From Colius striatus (lineage: Eukaryota > Chordata > Aves > Coliiformes > Coliidae): 64,000 bases of DNA. Below, piece by piece: positions 34,207-45,094 of this stretch. The stretch is taken from contig NC_084772.1 of the NCBI RefSeq assembly GCF_028858725.1, positions 20,437,548 to 20,501,547 on the forward strand, written 5' to 3'. Numbering within the stretch: position 1 is the first letter of the stretch; every line of letters begins with the position of its first letter. The position numbers and the translations under genes were made by a program. The notes beneath the pieces were generated by a model. The model saw nothing but the letters and a program-made list of their open reading frames with translations. It was not told where the DNA came from and ran no database searches.

Positions 34207-35685
34207 CTTGTCGATTGAAATCCATGGGAGGCTGTTTGCAGTCCTGAGCTCTGTGACCACTGGCCCCGCAGTTGTAACAGGAGAGATTGCCATTTTTTTT
34301 GTGACTTGCCCCATTGCTGTTGCCCATCATCCCCTGGGCCTGGTACACCCCCGCCGTCCCCGCCATAAAGTTCTGCATGGGCGGCACGGCGAAGGTGGAC
34401 TGGCCGGCCATGACGGAGTCCGGCGCCAGGCCGCCGTTGTAGGCTGTGTGCACCACGGGGAAGGTGCTGCTGCTGTTGTACTGCTGCGTGTTGATGTAGC
34501 CGTTGCCACACAGAGGCCCGAAGGGCAGCAACGGGAAAGTAAACATGGAAGGGCCCGAGAAGGGGTGTTGGAAATAGTTGGCGTAGCTGACGGTCATGCC
34601 GCCGGAGCCGCAGTTGCCGCTGCAGCCGCAGGAGCTGCACACCATGCAGCCGGGAGGCTGCGGCTGCTGCGGCTGCTGCTGGTGGTGGTGGTGGTGATGG
34701 TTCTGGTTCGGTACCGGCACGCTCCCCGCGGACCCGCTGCTGCTGCTGGAGCTGGAGCTGCTGCTGGAGCCGCTGCTGCTGTAGAAGTTGTTCTCGGCGA
34801 CGGAGGAGAGCGTGGGGCTGGAGCTGGGCGCGGGGCAGCTGGGCAAGTTGGCCATGGTGGCGAAGGAGGTGGAGGGGTGGCTGCTGGAGGAGGCCGCGTT
34901 GCTGTTGGCGCAGAAGCTGCCTTGCAGCGGCGCCACCGGCACGCTGCTCATGGCAGAAAAGGCAACTTTGGTGTTGGCTGTGTACAGAGCAGTCCGGGGG
35001 TTGATTATTGCGGGGGACACGGTGATTTGCATATTACTGGAGCAGGAAGTCTGTCCGGCCATGGCGGAGTCGGTGGGAAGAGACGAAGACACCAGGAGCT
35101 TGATGGGTGGACGGGCCACGTGGAAGACCGTGCTGGACGTGACGGTGGCAGCCGTGCTCGTCTCTACCATCAGCCCTGGCTGCTGGGCCGTTTTGATCAC
35201 TCTGTCCAGCGTCGAAGCGTGAACGACTTTGGTTCGAGGACCAAAGTTAATGGTAGACGTGGGTGAGCTGTTCTCAGCGGCCCCCGGCAGCACCTGCAAG
35301 GGCTGGTGTGGAGAAGCCGCAGACATGACATCCACCACCGGGTTTCCAAAGCTCTTCTCCATTTTTATGCTGCCCCTAGGCCCGGGAGAAACTTTGTTTC
35401 TTTCTTCTAAAGACAAAAGCGAATGCACAGAGGACGAGAGCAGCTTCATGTCTGCACTGCCGCGCTCGGGCTTGTGCACGGCGTTGAGCATGCGGATGGG
35501 GGTGATGTGAGGAGAGGCTGCAGACATCATCTGCATGGGCAGCGCGTGGTGGCCGGCCGGAGCGGAGCCCGCGTCGTTCTGCACGGGCAACACCTGGGCC
35601 GTGGGCCTGGCAGAGCTCGACGTGAAGTGGTTCAGTAACATCACTGGCTTCTCCTTCTCTGAACCCTCCAAGTGAATCTCTAAAC
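34207..35685 (-). CDS. ZCCHC14: ZCCHC14 large exon (Ser-rich region and CCHC zinc knuckle)
   Basis: This 1,479-base exon (2 + 492 codons + 1) has acceptor CTGTCCCCAG and donor CAAG|GTAAAT. It begins LEIHLEGSEKEKPVMLLNHF and holds the conserved blocks SLLSLEERNK, KVVHASTLDRVIKTAQQPGL and NPRTALYTANTKVAFSAM. Ser, His and Gln homopolymer tracts follow, then the Cys cluster CMVCSSCGCSGNCG. Near the end are STFAVPPMQNFMAGTAGVYQ and the CCHC knuckle C-X2-C-X4-H-X4-C (codons 34279 to 34238). The knuckle is a nucleic-acid-binding module. Open frames on the plus strand over this exon are composition shadows. Confidence 0.96.
34660..34785 (-). repeat. ZCCHC14: coding trinucleotide tracts (His/Gln/Pro and Ser runs) in ZCCHC14
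   Basis: Two runs lie within the large exon. A His6 run followed by Gln/Pro (HHHHHHQQQPQQPQPPG) is at about 34,660-34,700, made of CAC/CAG-type codons. A Ser-rich run of about 17 residues is at about 34,733-34,785, made of AGC codons. Similar His and Ser runs exist in the mammalian protein, with different lengths. Confidence 0.9.
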
Positions 35686-35772
35686 CTGGGGACAGAAACA
35701 TCTGGTAAGTGCAACTGCTTCGCTACACCGAGCTGGGCAACACGGGCACCCTGCGGGGCCGTTTCTGCTTAC

Positions 35773-35913
35773 GCCTGTCGTTCTCCTCGGCGCTGTCTGA
35801 GCTCTCTTCCCTCGTCTGGATCCCCATGGGGCTGGAAGAAGAGCTGGAGTACTCAGAAGAGCTGCCCTCCCGGGGTAGTGGGTGGGCTGGCTGATCCACA
35901 TCCACTCGCAGCT
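35773..35913 (-). CDS. ZCCHC14: ZCCHC14 coding exon (LRVDV..ENDR)
   Basis: 141 bases (2 + 46 codons + 1), with acceptor CTCTGCAG and donor AGGC|GTAAGC. It encodes ELRVDVDQPAHPLPREG, then SSSEYSSSSSSPMG and SAEENDR, an acidic, Ser-rich linker matching the mammalian exon. Confidence 0.96.
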
Positions 35914-36848
35914 CTGCAGAGAGAGAGGGTGTGTGAGCGATCAGGGAATGCAAACCGCAGAGGAGACACCTACTCAGCAGGACCTCACCACAACTGCTGT
36001 CACACACCTCACACAGTGATGCTCAAGAGATACACATTGACTGAGAAGCTGGAGGCCTATCAGTTGCTGACTAGTGCAGCTGGATCAAATCCCCGAGTGG
36101 TGGAGGTGTGCAGGGCCCTGCAGAGCTCCTCCAGCCCCAGCCCCTGCTCAAGCAGCTTCCCCTGGCTCAGGGGGCACAGGAATGTGTCCAGGTGGGGTTG
36201 GGAACCTCCTGAGAAGGAGCCTCCACACCCTCCCTGGGCAGCCTGGGCCAGGGCTCCCTCACCTCAGCACCAAAGCAGTTTCTTCTTGTGTTCCAGTCTG
36301 TGCCAGTTACCTCTCGTCCTATCACTGGCCCCCACAGAACAAAGTGTCACCCCATCCTCCTGACACCCACCCTTTAGGTGCTTGTCAGTGTTGCTGAGGT
36401 GCCCCTGAGCTCAGGCTTCTCTTCTCTAGCTGAACAGCCCCAGGGCTGCAGCCTTTCCTCCTCACACACATGTTCCAGCCCCTCAGCATCTTGGTGGCCC
36501 TGCAGTGGCCTCTCTCCAGCAGCTCCCTGTCTCTCTGCAGCTGGGGAGCCCAGAACTGGACACAGGACTCCAGCCGAGGCCTCAGCAGGGCAGAGGAGAG
36601 GGGGAGCAGAATCTCCCTTGCCCTGCTGCCCACACGGAACAAAGACATTCACACAGAAGGAGGAAACTACTACACTCCATACACACAGGAGTCAGACTGT
36701 TTCCTTGCTCCCTATGAAGCCCATGACATTTTGGAAAACAAAGCTTATGACAGGTTAGAGAAAAAGCATTACAGGAATGCCCTTGGTCTTGTGCAAGGAC
36801 ATATTCAGCCTCATGGCCAGAGCAGTGTCCTCTGCTCCCCTTTCTTAC
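35914..36848 (-). other. ZCCHC14: ZCCHC14 intron with a CR1 copy
   Basis: More than half of this 0.9 kb intron is the CR1 fragment at 36078-36635. Confidence 0.85.
36078..36635 (-). mobile_element. CR1 LINE 3' fragment
   Basis: Complement of CR1: AGGGCCCTGCAGAGCTCCTC, CACCTCAGCACCAAAGCAGT and TGGTGGCCCTGCAGTGGCCT, then CTCCCTTGCCCTGCTGCCCA at the truncated 5' end. At about 560 bases it is the longest copy in the window. It lies in sense orientation within ZCCHC14. Confidence 0.92.
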
Positions 36849-36976
36849 CTGCAGCATGGTTGCCACGGATGCTCTGGATAGGCCCTACGTGTGTCGTGGG
36901 GGGAACCCTTGCCACACCACTGCTGGTAACTGAAGAAGGTGTTGAGGGGTTTAGGCACCGTTTCTCTGATTTTTCC
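36849..36976 (-). CDS. ZCCHC14: ZCCHC14 coding exon (after the SAM domain)
   Basis: 128 bases (1 + 42 codons + 1), with acceptor CCCTACAG and donor GCAG|GTAAGA. It completes the Lys left by the SAM exon and encodes EKSEKRCLNPSTPSSVTSSG, then VARVPPTTHVGPIQSIRG and NHAA. Confidence 0.96.
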
Positions 36977-38343
36977 CTGTAGGGTGATAGAAAAACATGA
37001 TAAAGCAACAGAAACTGGCTAAAGCACGACGACAGAGAAATCCACTTCTGAATGAAACTGAAGCACACAAAGCTCAAACAACCCACTGAATGTTACACTG
37101 CCCTGAAATGGAAACATTCAGAAACCAAGCCTGACCATAGCTCCTTGCCAACACTTTCATTTGGACTATTTGCCATCTGATTACAATCCTAATGCCCTTA
37201 TTTGTAGAGGGTGAAATGTCACCAGATGGTGTCTAAATTCGACTGTGGGCTACGTAAGGAGCGTCCCACACGCAGCCAAGAGCAGCCAGAAGCCAAATAC
37301 AGCCCAAAAGTTTCCAGTTTGCAAACACACTCTGGAAAACACTAAGGGCTGATGAAAAATGTTGTCAAGGAGCTTTGATAAACAGGCATGGATTTGGGTT
37401 TTTTTAACTGCTTTATAAGTAACTGTAGTAGCTTCAGAATAAACATTTCTCTCTAAGTGGAGTGGGAAAAAATACAACAATCTGTTGCATCAGTTTCCCC
37501 AAAGGGCTACTAATACTGCCAGAAGCACTGTCCTTCTTGATATCACCTTCACCACATAAAGCTGTGACACTCCTGAGACCAGGGTTACCTGCCACAGCCC
37601 TGACTTTCAGTGGTTTGGTCTCATACAGAGCTAGGAGTCCAGATCCTGCACTGGTATCGTCTGTCAGCCTGCCCTCAGCTGCAGCTGCCACAGTAGGACA
37701 CCAAGGAGGCTTCCTAAGATGCTGGGCTCTGTCTGCACTGACTGGAAGCCAAAAAATTGTCAGGTCTTAAGAACAAAAAGTCCTGCTGGGCATCCTGTGT
37801 GCATCAGCTGAGCTTGCAAACCCACCAAGCTCAGTGGCTCATCTGATTCCTTCCTGACCCATGAACCTCAGGTAGGTGGTAAGCCCAAAAATCTACATGG
37901 GCTTTGCATATTTGTTCTACAGTCTCTTACACAAGCTTAGAAACCAAAGCAACAGCATCTTTTGTAAATGATTTGAAAGATGCCCCTGTCCTTAGAAGAG
38001 CTGCCAGTGTGACAGGTACAGATGGGCATTTCTGTTATGGCTGGGTTACCACAGCCTTTTGAAACAGAGTTCACAAACTCATTGCATTTAGTTATTCCTT
38101 TACCACAAGCCTGAACAGACAACACTAAATCAAGTACTACTACATATGATCTGGTTAAGGCCCCTTTGCAAGAGCTTTTCAAAGTAACTTGCACAACGAC
38201 AGAGGAAGGGAGAGAAACAGCACCCGTATTTACAGTTGGGAATCTTGGTAAGTTTACAGTCTGGAAAGCAAAGACCATTGTAAAACTTGGTTAAATATCT
38301 AATGACCCTCAAAAGACAGTTCCTCCCCCCCCACACCACGTAC
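36977..38343 (-). other. ZCCHC14: ZCCHC14 intron
   Basis: No CR1 is seen. An 85-codon minus-strand frame at 37691-37434 has a fair donor, but its phases do not fit either neighbouring exon. Confidence 0.8.
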
Positions 38344-38435
38344 TTCTCCAACTCCAGCTGGGTCTTGAGCTTCTTCTTTGCTCCCATAGTGAGGGATTCA
38401 AACTTATTCAGATCTTCCTCCGTAAGGCTCAGGAA
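38344..38435 (-). CDS. ZCCHC14: ZCCHC14 coding exon, second half of the SAM domain
   Basis: 92 bases (30 codons + 2), with acceptor TTTACAAG and donor GAGAA|GTACGT. It encodes FLSLTEEDLNKFESLTMGAK, then KKLKTQLELE. This is the C-terminal helix of the SAM domain, rich in Lys as in family members that bind RNA hairpins. Confidence 0.96.
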
Positions 38436-39403
38436 CTTGTAAAGACAAAAGTCATGCTGCAGTTTTAAAGGCTGCAACAGTCTTGTTTACATTGGCAAGT
38501 GTCAATTCTGAAAGGCAACTTTAAAGCCTACTTCCACAACGTATGTTAATTCAAAGAAACCCTCTGCTCCAGTTTTAAACCACAGAATCAGTGTGAGGGG
38601 CTGGCATGAAAGCAAGCATGTCTGTAAATCACATTTAATCAGGTGTGTGTTTGTGTTAACTCTTCACAATAAAGATGAAGTAATGATGTACATATGCAAA
38701 TAGAACTTTGTGCTATAAATGAGTTTAAGGATCTGTTTCTCTTGGAAAAAAGATCTACTCTCATTTCCCTAGTTGTATCATTTAACACAGTAATCAACTG
38801 CAGTGGCAGTTTAGTTGGAAAGAACACTCCAAGTGAAAATGTTATCAGAAAATATATATCTGGACTGTGAAAATATGGAGCTACAATAGGAAAAAAACTG
38901 AGACATTTAAAATAGAATGGAACAAAAATCATCGCCAGCAAAACATGCCTCACAACACGTGCTTTGATAAAACCACACTAGAATGTGCACAGCTTTGCTA
39001 CTTTATCAAGGAAAAAAACCCACCCCAATATCTATTTCCCCTCACATAATGAAGAAACTCAAGATTGGAAGGCTCTGCTAACAGATGCCAACGAAAAACG
39101 TCTAACACGAAGCCACCCCGACTCAGCGCTGGCTCAGCCTAAGCCCCCACTGGAGGGCGTTCAAGGCTAAAAGACAGGGAGAGGCCAGGAGCTGTCTGAA
39201 TGCTGTAACGGCATTCTGCTGAGATCAACCCCAGCACACAGTGTCGTTTGTGACTCTTGCAATGCAAATACAAAAGGGATCATTTTTCCATAAGGACTTC
39301 TGCCGAAAACAAACGCCTCACGTCCAGCTGCAGGTATGTGCAGCACATGCTCCTGTTTCTGCCAGAACTCTTTGTGAGTGATTTTGTTTTGTTTTAAATA
39401 AGG

Positions 39404-39879
39404 ATCACAGAATGACAGGGGTTGGAAGGGACCATTAGAGATCATCTAGTCAATCCCCTGCCAAAGCAGGTTCCTCTCGATCAGGTCACACAGGAATGTG
39501 TACAGATGGGTTTGGAAACCTCCCGAGAAGCCTCCAACCCCTCCCTGAGCAGTCTGGGCCAGGGCTCCCTCACCTCAACAGTGACATAGTTTTCCCTTAT
39601 GTTTAAATGGAATATTTTGTGTTCCAGCTTCATCCCATCACCCCTCATCACTGGATCCAACAGAAAAAAAGTGCTGCCCCAACCTCCTGACACCCACCAT
39701 TTACATCTTTGTAACTATTAATGAGCCTCCCCCTCAGTCTCCTCTTCTCCAGACTAAACAGCCCCAGATCCTGCAGCCTTTCCTCATAAGGAAGACGCTC
39801 CAGTCCCTTGAGCATCTTGGTGGCCCTGCACTGGCCTCTCTCCAGCACTTCCCTGTCCCTCTGGAGCTGGGGAGCCCAA
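39404..39879 (-). mobile_element. CR1 LINE 3' fragment
   Basis: Complement of CR1: GATCACAGAATGACAGGGGT at the 3' terminus, GTTCCAGCTTCATCCCATCA, CTCAGTCTCCTCTTCTCCAG, and a truncated 5' end at GGAGCTGGGGAGCCCAAG. Confidence 0.93.
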
Positions 39880-40170
39880 GTATTTTGGGAGAAAAATCAA
39901 TAGAGAAGTATAAAGAAAGAAAAAAACCCAACAAATTTTGGTTATCTACTGCACATCAAAGGGATGACCAGGGAGCCAAAGTAGAGCTCCTAAGACAGCA
40001 TGTCAGTTGGATCTTCAAGCATTCAGGGAAGAATTCTACAACAGGAGGCAGCTGTTGAACAGCCCAGGCCCCAGCAACACCACAGAGTCAAAATAGAAAG
40101 GGGGTTTTCATCAAAATACTATTGCTTCAAGAGAGTGCAAATCCTCCCAGCATCTGCCAGCAACTTCTGC

Positions 40171-40547
40171 TAAAGGAAAGGCTGTGGGATCTGGGACTGC
40201 TCAGCCTGGAGAAGACAGGGGACCTCAGCAACACTTACAAGTACCTAAAGGTGGGTGTCAGGATGGGGCCAGTCTTTGTTCTGTGGTGGCCAGTGATAGG
40301 GGATAACAGGAAAAAGCTGGAACACAGGGAGTTCCCCTGGCACAGGAGGAGCAAGTCCTTTGGTGCTGAGGGGAGGGAGCCCTGGCCCAGGCTGCCCAGG
40401 GAGGGTGTGGAGGCTCCTTCTCGGGAGGTTTCCAACCCCACCTGGACACGTTCCTGTGTCCCCTGAGCCAGGGGAACCTGCTTTAGCCAGGGCTGGGCTG
40501 GATGAGCTCCAGAGGTCCTTTCCAACCCCTGCCATTCTGTAATTCTC
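40171..40547 (+). mobile_element. CR1 LINE 3' fragment, inverted relative to its neighbour
   Basis: CR1 sense: GGGACTGCTCAGCCTGGAGA, AAGTACCTAAAGGTGGGTGT and GGAGGGTGTGGAGGCTCCTT, ending CCCTGCCATTCTGTAATTCT. It is antisense to ZCCHC14. Confidence 0.93.
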
Positions 40548-40636
40548 AAGGCAGATGTTTGCAGCCTCTCTCTGTGTGCTAGAGAACAGAGGGATAACTG
40601 AGAAGCCGTCTCCCTTTCCCTCATCTACTGCCCTAC

Positions 40637-40910
40637 CTTCTCCATTGTGAGCTGTTTGAAGACAGGGTAGTATTTGTGCAACCGCAGCTTCCTGAGCCAG
40701 TCTAAGATCCCGTTTTGCTCCTGTGTCTGAGGGGTCTGTGGGCTGGAAGACATTAACATGGGTGAAGAAGAGGAGTCCATCTGGGTGCGATAGGCCAGCG
40801 CCGAGCCGGAGCCTCCCGCGTGGGAACAGTGGGGCAGTGCAACGGGAGCTGTGGCCGAGTGCTGGACGTGGCTCTGAGAAGCCTGGATGCCAGCCACCCC
40901 ACATATAGGT
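40637..40910 (-). CDS. ZCCHC14: ZCCHC14 coding exon, first half of the SAM domain
   Basis: 274 bases (1 + 91 codons), with acceptor GTTTTGCAG and donor GAGAAG|GTAGGG. It starts PICGVAGIQASQSHVQHSA, passes SALAYRTQM and PQTPQTQEQ, and ends NGILDWLRKLRLHKYYPVF then KQLTMEK, the first helices of the SAM domain. It ends in phase 0, directly before FLSLTEED of the next exon. Confidence 0.96.
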
Positions 40911-42505
40911 CTGCAAAACAGGAAAAGAATTGGATTCAGTATATTGAACCTGTGTCAACTCAGAGTTCAGCTTCTACCACAAACATACCCATTTCCAGGC
41001 TTTCGGCTACAACTTGCACTGTTTGATCCGAATTCGGGATGTGGAGCGACGCTGCTCAACAGCACAAACACTGCTGCTGATGGCAAACAGTAAAGCCTGA
41101 TCTGCAGCTTAAGTAGAGGCTTCCCTCTATAATCACAGATAATATATGTTCTGCTGCCTCTCTGTGATTTAAAAAGGGTTTAGAGAGAATGGTTGTGGTT
41201 CAGCTTTGCATTATTAAATAGAAGAAAAGAAACCCAACTGTAACCCCATGGGAATTTATTTTTCACGTGAGGAAGTGGCAAAATAGCCCCCAGTATTGGC
41301 TTCTGGGAAGGTTCTGCTTCTTGTTGGAGAAAATGAAAATCACCTCCAAAGAGGATGAGTACTGTTAAATCCTAAAAAAAGGCAAGATGATTTCTTTCCT
41401 TCTTTTCCCAAGGCTGACCCCCTTGGAAGAGGTCCCTCCCTCTGAAAGGAAAGGCCCTGCTGTACAAGGAAACATCAAATATGCTGTGGAGAAAAAACAC
41501 CCTTTGCCCACTAAGACTTATACTGGGGAATGGCCAGATCTGTGCCTACAATTTGGATGATCATTATTCCTTTTAAGTATGTGATGGAGACTGTTCCAAC
41601 TCATCCATCACTACAGCTCCACATCAAAGTGTGGACATGCCAACCAGTAGTTATAGCTTTGAGCACTTTGCAAAATGCTGTTTAGAATGGGTGTTCAGAG
41701 GCTTTACTGTCAGCAGGGACATGGCACATGTCTGACCTCACAGAATCACCATGACTGGAAAAGACTTTTGAGGATGACCATCAAGTGCAAACATGACCTC
41801 ACACTGCCAAGCCCATCGCTGAACTCAACCACGGGCCTCAGCACCTCATCTATGCATCTTTCAAATACCTCCAGGGATGGGGACTGCCTCACCTCCCTGG
41901 GCAGCCTGTTCCACTGCTTAACAACCCTCTCAGGGAGAAAGTTCTTCCCCAGCTCCAATCTAAAGCTCCCCTGGTGCACTTGGGGCCATTTTGTTGTGTC
42001 CTGCCATCCATTACTGGAGAGCAGAGACACAACCACCAGCAGCAAGAGACTCTGGCACAATGCTAGAAAGTTTGGTCCAATGGTAATTACATTTGATACC
42101 CTTTATTTTTGAAGCTGCATTGCATTCTGTGTCTCCCATTTCTAGCAATTACACTTTGACTTGCAAACTGTCTGTTACCCAAGTCCTGTTGTTTTTGCAG
42201 TCGACTCACCCCACACCTTTTCTTCAAGCAATTACCTGTCCTGAGCTCTTGAGGTCATGATGATGGGTTTTCTTAAGGCATGTAAAGCATGAACAAAGGA
42301 CAGCACCACGAATGCTAGCAGTACCTTACACTGACATGCTCACTGTCTCTCTGCTTCGAGCAGACCACACACTGAGGCTAGAATTTCTTAAAACCAGCTC
42401 CAGATGAATATGAAAGCGTAGGCACAAAGAAACCCCCAAGGGGAGACCTATGTGATGGGTTTTTACACCTAACCAGAACAAATGTAAGTAAAGTAAGTGT
42501 TTCAC
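40911..42505 (-). other. ZCCHC14: ZCCHC14 intron
   Basis: The intron contains one diverged CR1 fragment at 41738-42035 and nothing else recognised. Confidence 0.8.
41738..42035 (-). mobile_element. CR1 LINE 3' fragment, diverged
   Basis: Complement of an older CR1 form: CTCACAGAATCACCATGACT, CTCCCTGGGCAGCCTGTTCC, and GAGAAAGTTCTTCCCCAGCT. It is more diverged than the copies at 39404 and 40171. Confidence 0.88.
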
Positions 42506-42560
42506 CTTCCAGATGTTCCCAACGTAGTTCCTACTTTATAAAGCGAGGGGTTGGCAGGAT
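42506..42560 (-). CDS. ZCCHC14: ZCCHC14 short coding exon
   Basis: 55 bases (2 + 17 codons + 2), with acceptor GTTCTTAG and donor GGAAG|GTGAAA. It encodes (N)PANPSLYKVGTTLGTSG(R), matching the Asn-Pro..Leu-x-Lys-Val-Gly-Thr stretch of the mammalian protein. Phases fit both neighbours. Confidence 0.94.
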
Positions 42561-42652
42561 CTAAGAACAGGGAACAGAAGTTACAAATGGAATCAGTTTA
42601 AGAAGCATACATCAGTACAGAAGATTAGGTTTTAAACTTGACTTAAACTTAC

Positions 42653-42747
42653 TTGAACTCTGAAGTTGCTGTGAAGGAGATGAAGCGCTGAAGAACTTCC
42701 TAACATGGTCATTTTTCACCACATGGGAAGGTAATGGTGCCAAATAC
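42653..42747 (-). CDS. ZCCHC14: ZCCHC14 coding exon (end of PX-like region)
   Basis: 95 bases (1 + 31 codons + 1), with acceptor AACTCGCAG and donor TTCAA|GTAAGT. It encodes YLAPLPSHVVKNDHVRKFFS, then ASSPSQQLQSS. Confidence 0.95.
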
Positions 42748-43765
42748 CTGCGAGTTCATCAAAAGCAAACAACCCCCCCACCCAAACTCTGTTAGGTTTG
42801 ACTTGCAGCTGCCTGTGCAATCACTCATGATTGGAGACTGCACATGGAATTTGGAAACAAAACCATAAAGAGACCTTTCAAGTCACTAACACCATGCAAT
42901 TGTGAATCAAAGACGACTGCAATTGTATGGATAATCCTGTCCTTAATACTATTCAAACACATGTACCATTGTGTTGCTTCACTCTGTTTAGTGCTTCAGT
43001 GAAGATGCTTAATTTAGGAACACTGAACACTCCTAAGGCAGAAAATGTTCAAATGTGAACTTGAATATTTCCTTTCAAATATAGAAACCTGAAGACCATA
43101 AGATATAGATCTGTGACTTCATTTTCTCCTCTCTGAGGTAAACAGGAGTTGCAGAGTCTGTCAGTGCAGGGGAAAAGGCTGTAAAACCTATGCCACGTTC
43201 TCCCTGGGAAAAATGGCAATCTGCTAAAACTTTGCACTGTATGAAGTGAGTTCTGTCAACATAAGTGAACTTCTTCTCAAGCAACCACTGCCTTTTGCCA
43301 AATCATTTGAAAGCATATAGAAACTGATGAAAAACACAGAGTGTTCTGACCAGATCTTTGTCCTTTAAAAGACAGTCTTTCAGTAAAAAATCTAGTCAAT
43401 TATAAGCACAGACACAAATGTGTTTTCCTCTTTGAAAGATCACAGTTCATTTCAGACTTTTTCAAATACATAGCACTTAACAGAACAGCTTCTTTCTCTG
43501 CTCCAAGACCTGCTGCTTGTAAAGGCAGACTACTGCTCTATTAACCTAAATTTGCAGACTGTTGCTAGCTGAACAGCAGCAGCAGCAACACACATTGTCT
43601 CTTACCCTCCCTAATTCTTGTCAAGAGGCTGTGATCCTCCAAGCACAAAAGGGACTGTTTGAAATGTTAATGCTGTTTGCCATGAAAAATAATCTAGGCA
43701 TACACCTGCTGGCTCTGACTATGGAAAAACAACATCCAGGGTGGCTCTGCCAGGGTGGGCAAGTC

Positions 43766-43929
43766 ACAGAATCACACAATCTCAAGGGCTGGAAGGGACC
43801 TCAAAAGCCCATCCAGTGCAACCCCCCTGCTAGAGCAGCACCACCTACAGTAGGTCACACAGGAACTCCAGGTGGGTTTGGAATGTCTCCAGAGAAGGAG
43901 ACTCCACAGCCCATCTGGGCAGGCTGTGT
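43766..43929 (-). mobile_element. CR1 LINE 3' fragment, short
   Basis: Complement of CR1: AGTCACAGAATCACACAATC at the 3' terminus, GGCTGGAAGGGACCTCAAAA, GAGAAGGAGACTCCACAGCC. It is closest to the copy at 23212. Confidence 0.9.
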
Positions 43930-44423
43930 TGACCCAAGGAGAAGAGGTGTTCAGCAAAAGTTCTAACAAAAGCTTGAGATAATGGACATTTGTGATGATG
44001 TGAGGAGATGCTACCTAAGGCTTCAACAATTCTTCAGCTGTTAGTGGTTTCCAAAAATTTAATGGCTGTGATATATACACACCCATCTACCTTTTTTAAA
44101 CAGAAGTAAAATAAACACCACAACCACTTAAAACAACTTGAGACAACAAAAGAGTAGAGGAGAAAATTCCCCACAACTCATCCTTCAATGCAGAAAGGTG
44201 ATTATTCAGGCAGCTGTTTTCTTCTCAGTTTTGGAGGGTTGGGGTTTTTTTTTAAGAAGTTTTGTCTATTTTTTGAGCCCAAACAAAGCTTCTGCAAAGC
44301 CAATGATCCTCTGTTTGTTTTTTATCAAGAACGAGGAAATGTCAGTTGTCCAGGAAGCTTAATACAGACTATTATTACCATCTGTGTTTGTCAAGAAAGG
44401 ATTCCTGAAAGATTCTTACACCA

Positions 44424-44620
44424 CTGTAATTAGTAGAATAACAAGAAATAATGTTTAGGATCAGGCTCTACTTTCTAGAAAGGATTTTAGAATAGTGATA
44501 TATTTCTACTCCTATTCCATGCCCTGGAATTAGCAGAATATCCAGAAATAATGCTTAAAATTAGGATCTAATTCCTTGAAAGGAATTTAGAATGTGAACA
44601 TAATATTTTTATTCCCTGTC
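44424..44620 (+). repeat. diverged 100-bp tandem duplication
   Basis: Two adjacent copies start at 44424 and 44524. Shared blocks are CTGxAATTAGxAGAATA, AGAAATAATGxTTA, TTCTxGAAAGGATTTTAGAAT and its variant, and a T-rich end before ATTCC. About a quarter of positions differ, so the duplication is old. Confidence 0.8.
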
Positions 44621-44695
44621 TTTTTTCTTCCACTGAGTGTAAAAAGCCAAGTGTCAAGATGAACCCCCCCCCACACAACACCAAGGGCAGCATAC

Positions 44696-44805
44696 CTAAG
44701 GTCCGATTCCAGGTCCATGTGGTTCCGTTCTAGGTAAAATGAATCTGGACCAGTTAGGCAAGGAATGAATTTCTCCAAGTTTTCTTCTGGATACAGCTGA
44801 GATAG
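44696..44805 (-). CDS. ZCCHC14: ZCCHC14 coding exon (PX-like region)
   Basis: 110 bases (36 codons + 2), with acceptor CACCTTTAG and donor CTTAG|GTATGC. It encodes LSQLYPEENLEKFIPCLTGP, then DSFYLERNHMDLESDL. This matches the mammalian stretch of the PX-like domain. Confidence 0.96.
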
Positions 44806-45022
44806 CTAAAGGTGGAGGATATTACAAACATAAATGAAAAGAAGACTTGTTACTACTCCTGTGAGAGATAAAATTGCTGTGCCTTGAATGCAAGTGAAAC
44901 TTTTAATGAAGTTCAACCTATCTGTATCATCTCAGAACATTCTGAAAAGTGCCACTGACCAAAATGACATACAGGGACAAAACATCTCTCCATTGTCAAA
45001 GTATTTTTCACATCACCCTTAC

Positions 45023-45094
45023 CTTTGAAATAAATTCAGTCACTTCAGTGGAAGATTTGGTTACCAACGTCACTGAAGAATCAGACCACAGGAC
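45023..45094 (-). CDS. ZCCHC14: ZCCHC14 coding exon (PX-like region)
   Basis: 72 bases, exactly 24 codons, phase 0 at both ends. The acceptor is ACTTCCAAAG and the donor TCAAAG|GTAAGG. It encodes VLWSDSSVTLVTKSSTEVTE, then FISK. Confidence 0.96.

Larger units (their letters stand above)
38436..40636 (-). other. ZCCHC14: ZCCHC14 intron between the two SAM exons
   Basis: The intron carries two CR1 fragments in opposite directions (39404-39879 minus, 40171-40547 plus). The plus copy ends 90 bases from the upstream SAM exon. Confidence 0.85.
42748..44695 (-). other. ZCCHC14: ZCCHC14 intron
   Basis: The intron contains a short CR1 fragment (43766-43929) and a 100-bp diverged tandem duplication (44424-44620) ending 75 bases from the next exon. 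Confidence 0.8.

Noticed and set aside
34169-35266. A 365-codon plus-strand frame opposite the large ZCCHC14 exon
   Set aside because: It is a shadow of the real coding exon; the runs of Val, Ala and Gly mirror its Ser, His and Gln tracts.
37434-37691. An 85-codon minus-strand frame in a ZCCHC14 intron with a good donor (GCAG|GTAACC)
   Set aside because: Its reading frame does not fit the phase left by the exon at 38344 or that needed by the exon at 36976, so inclusion would break the protein. I find no match to the known protein.
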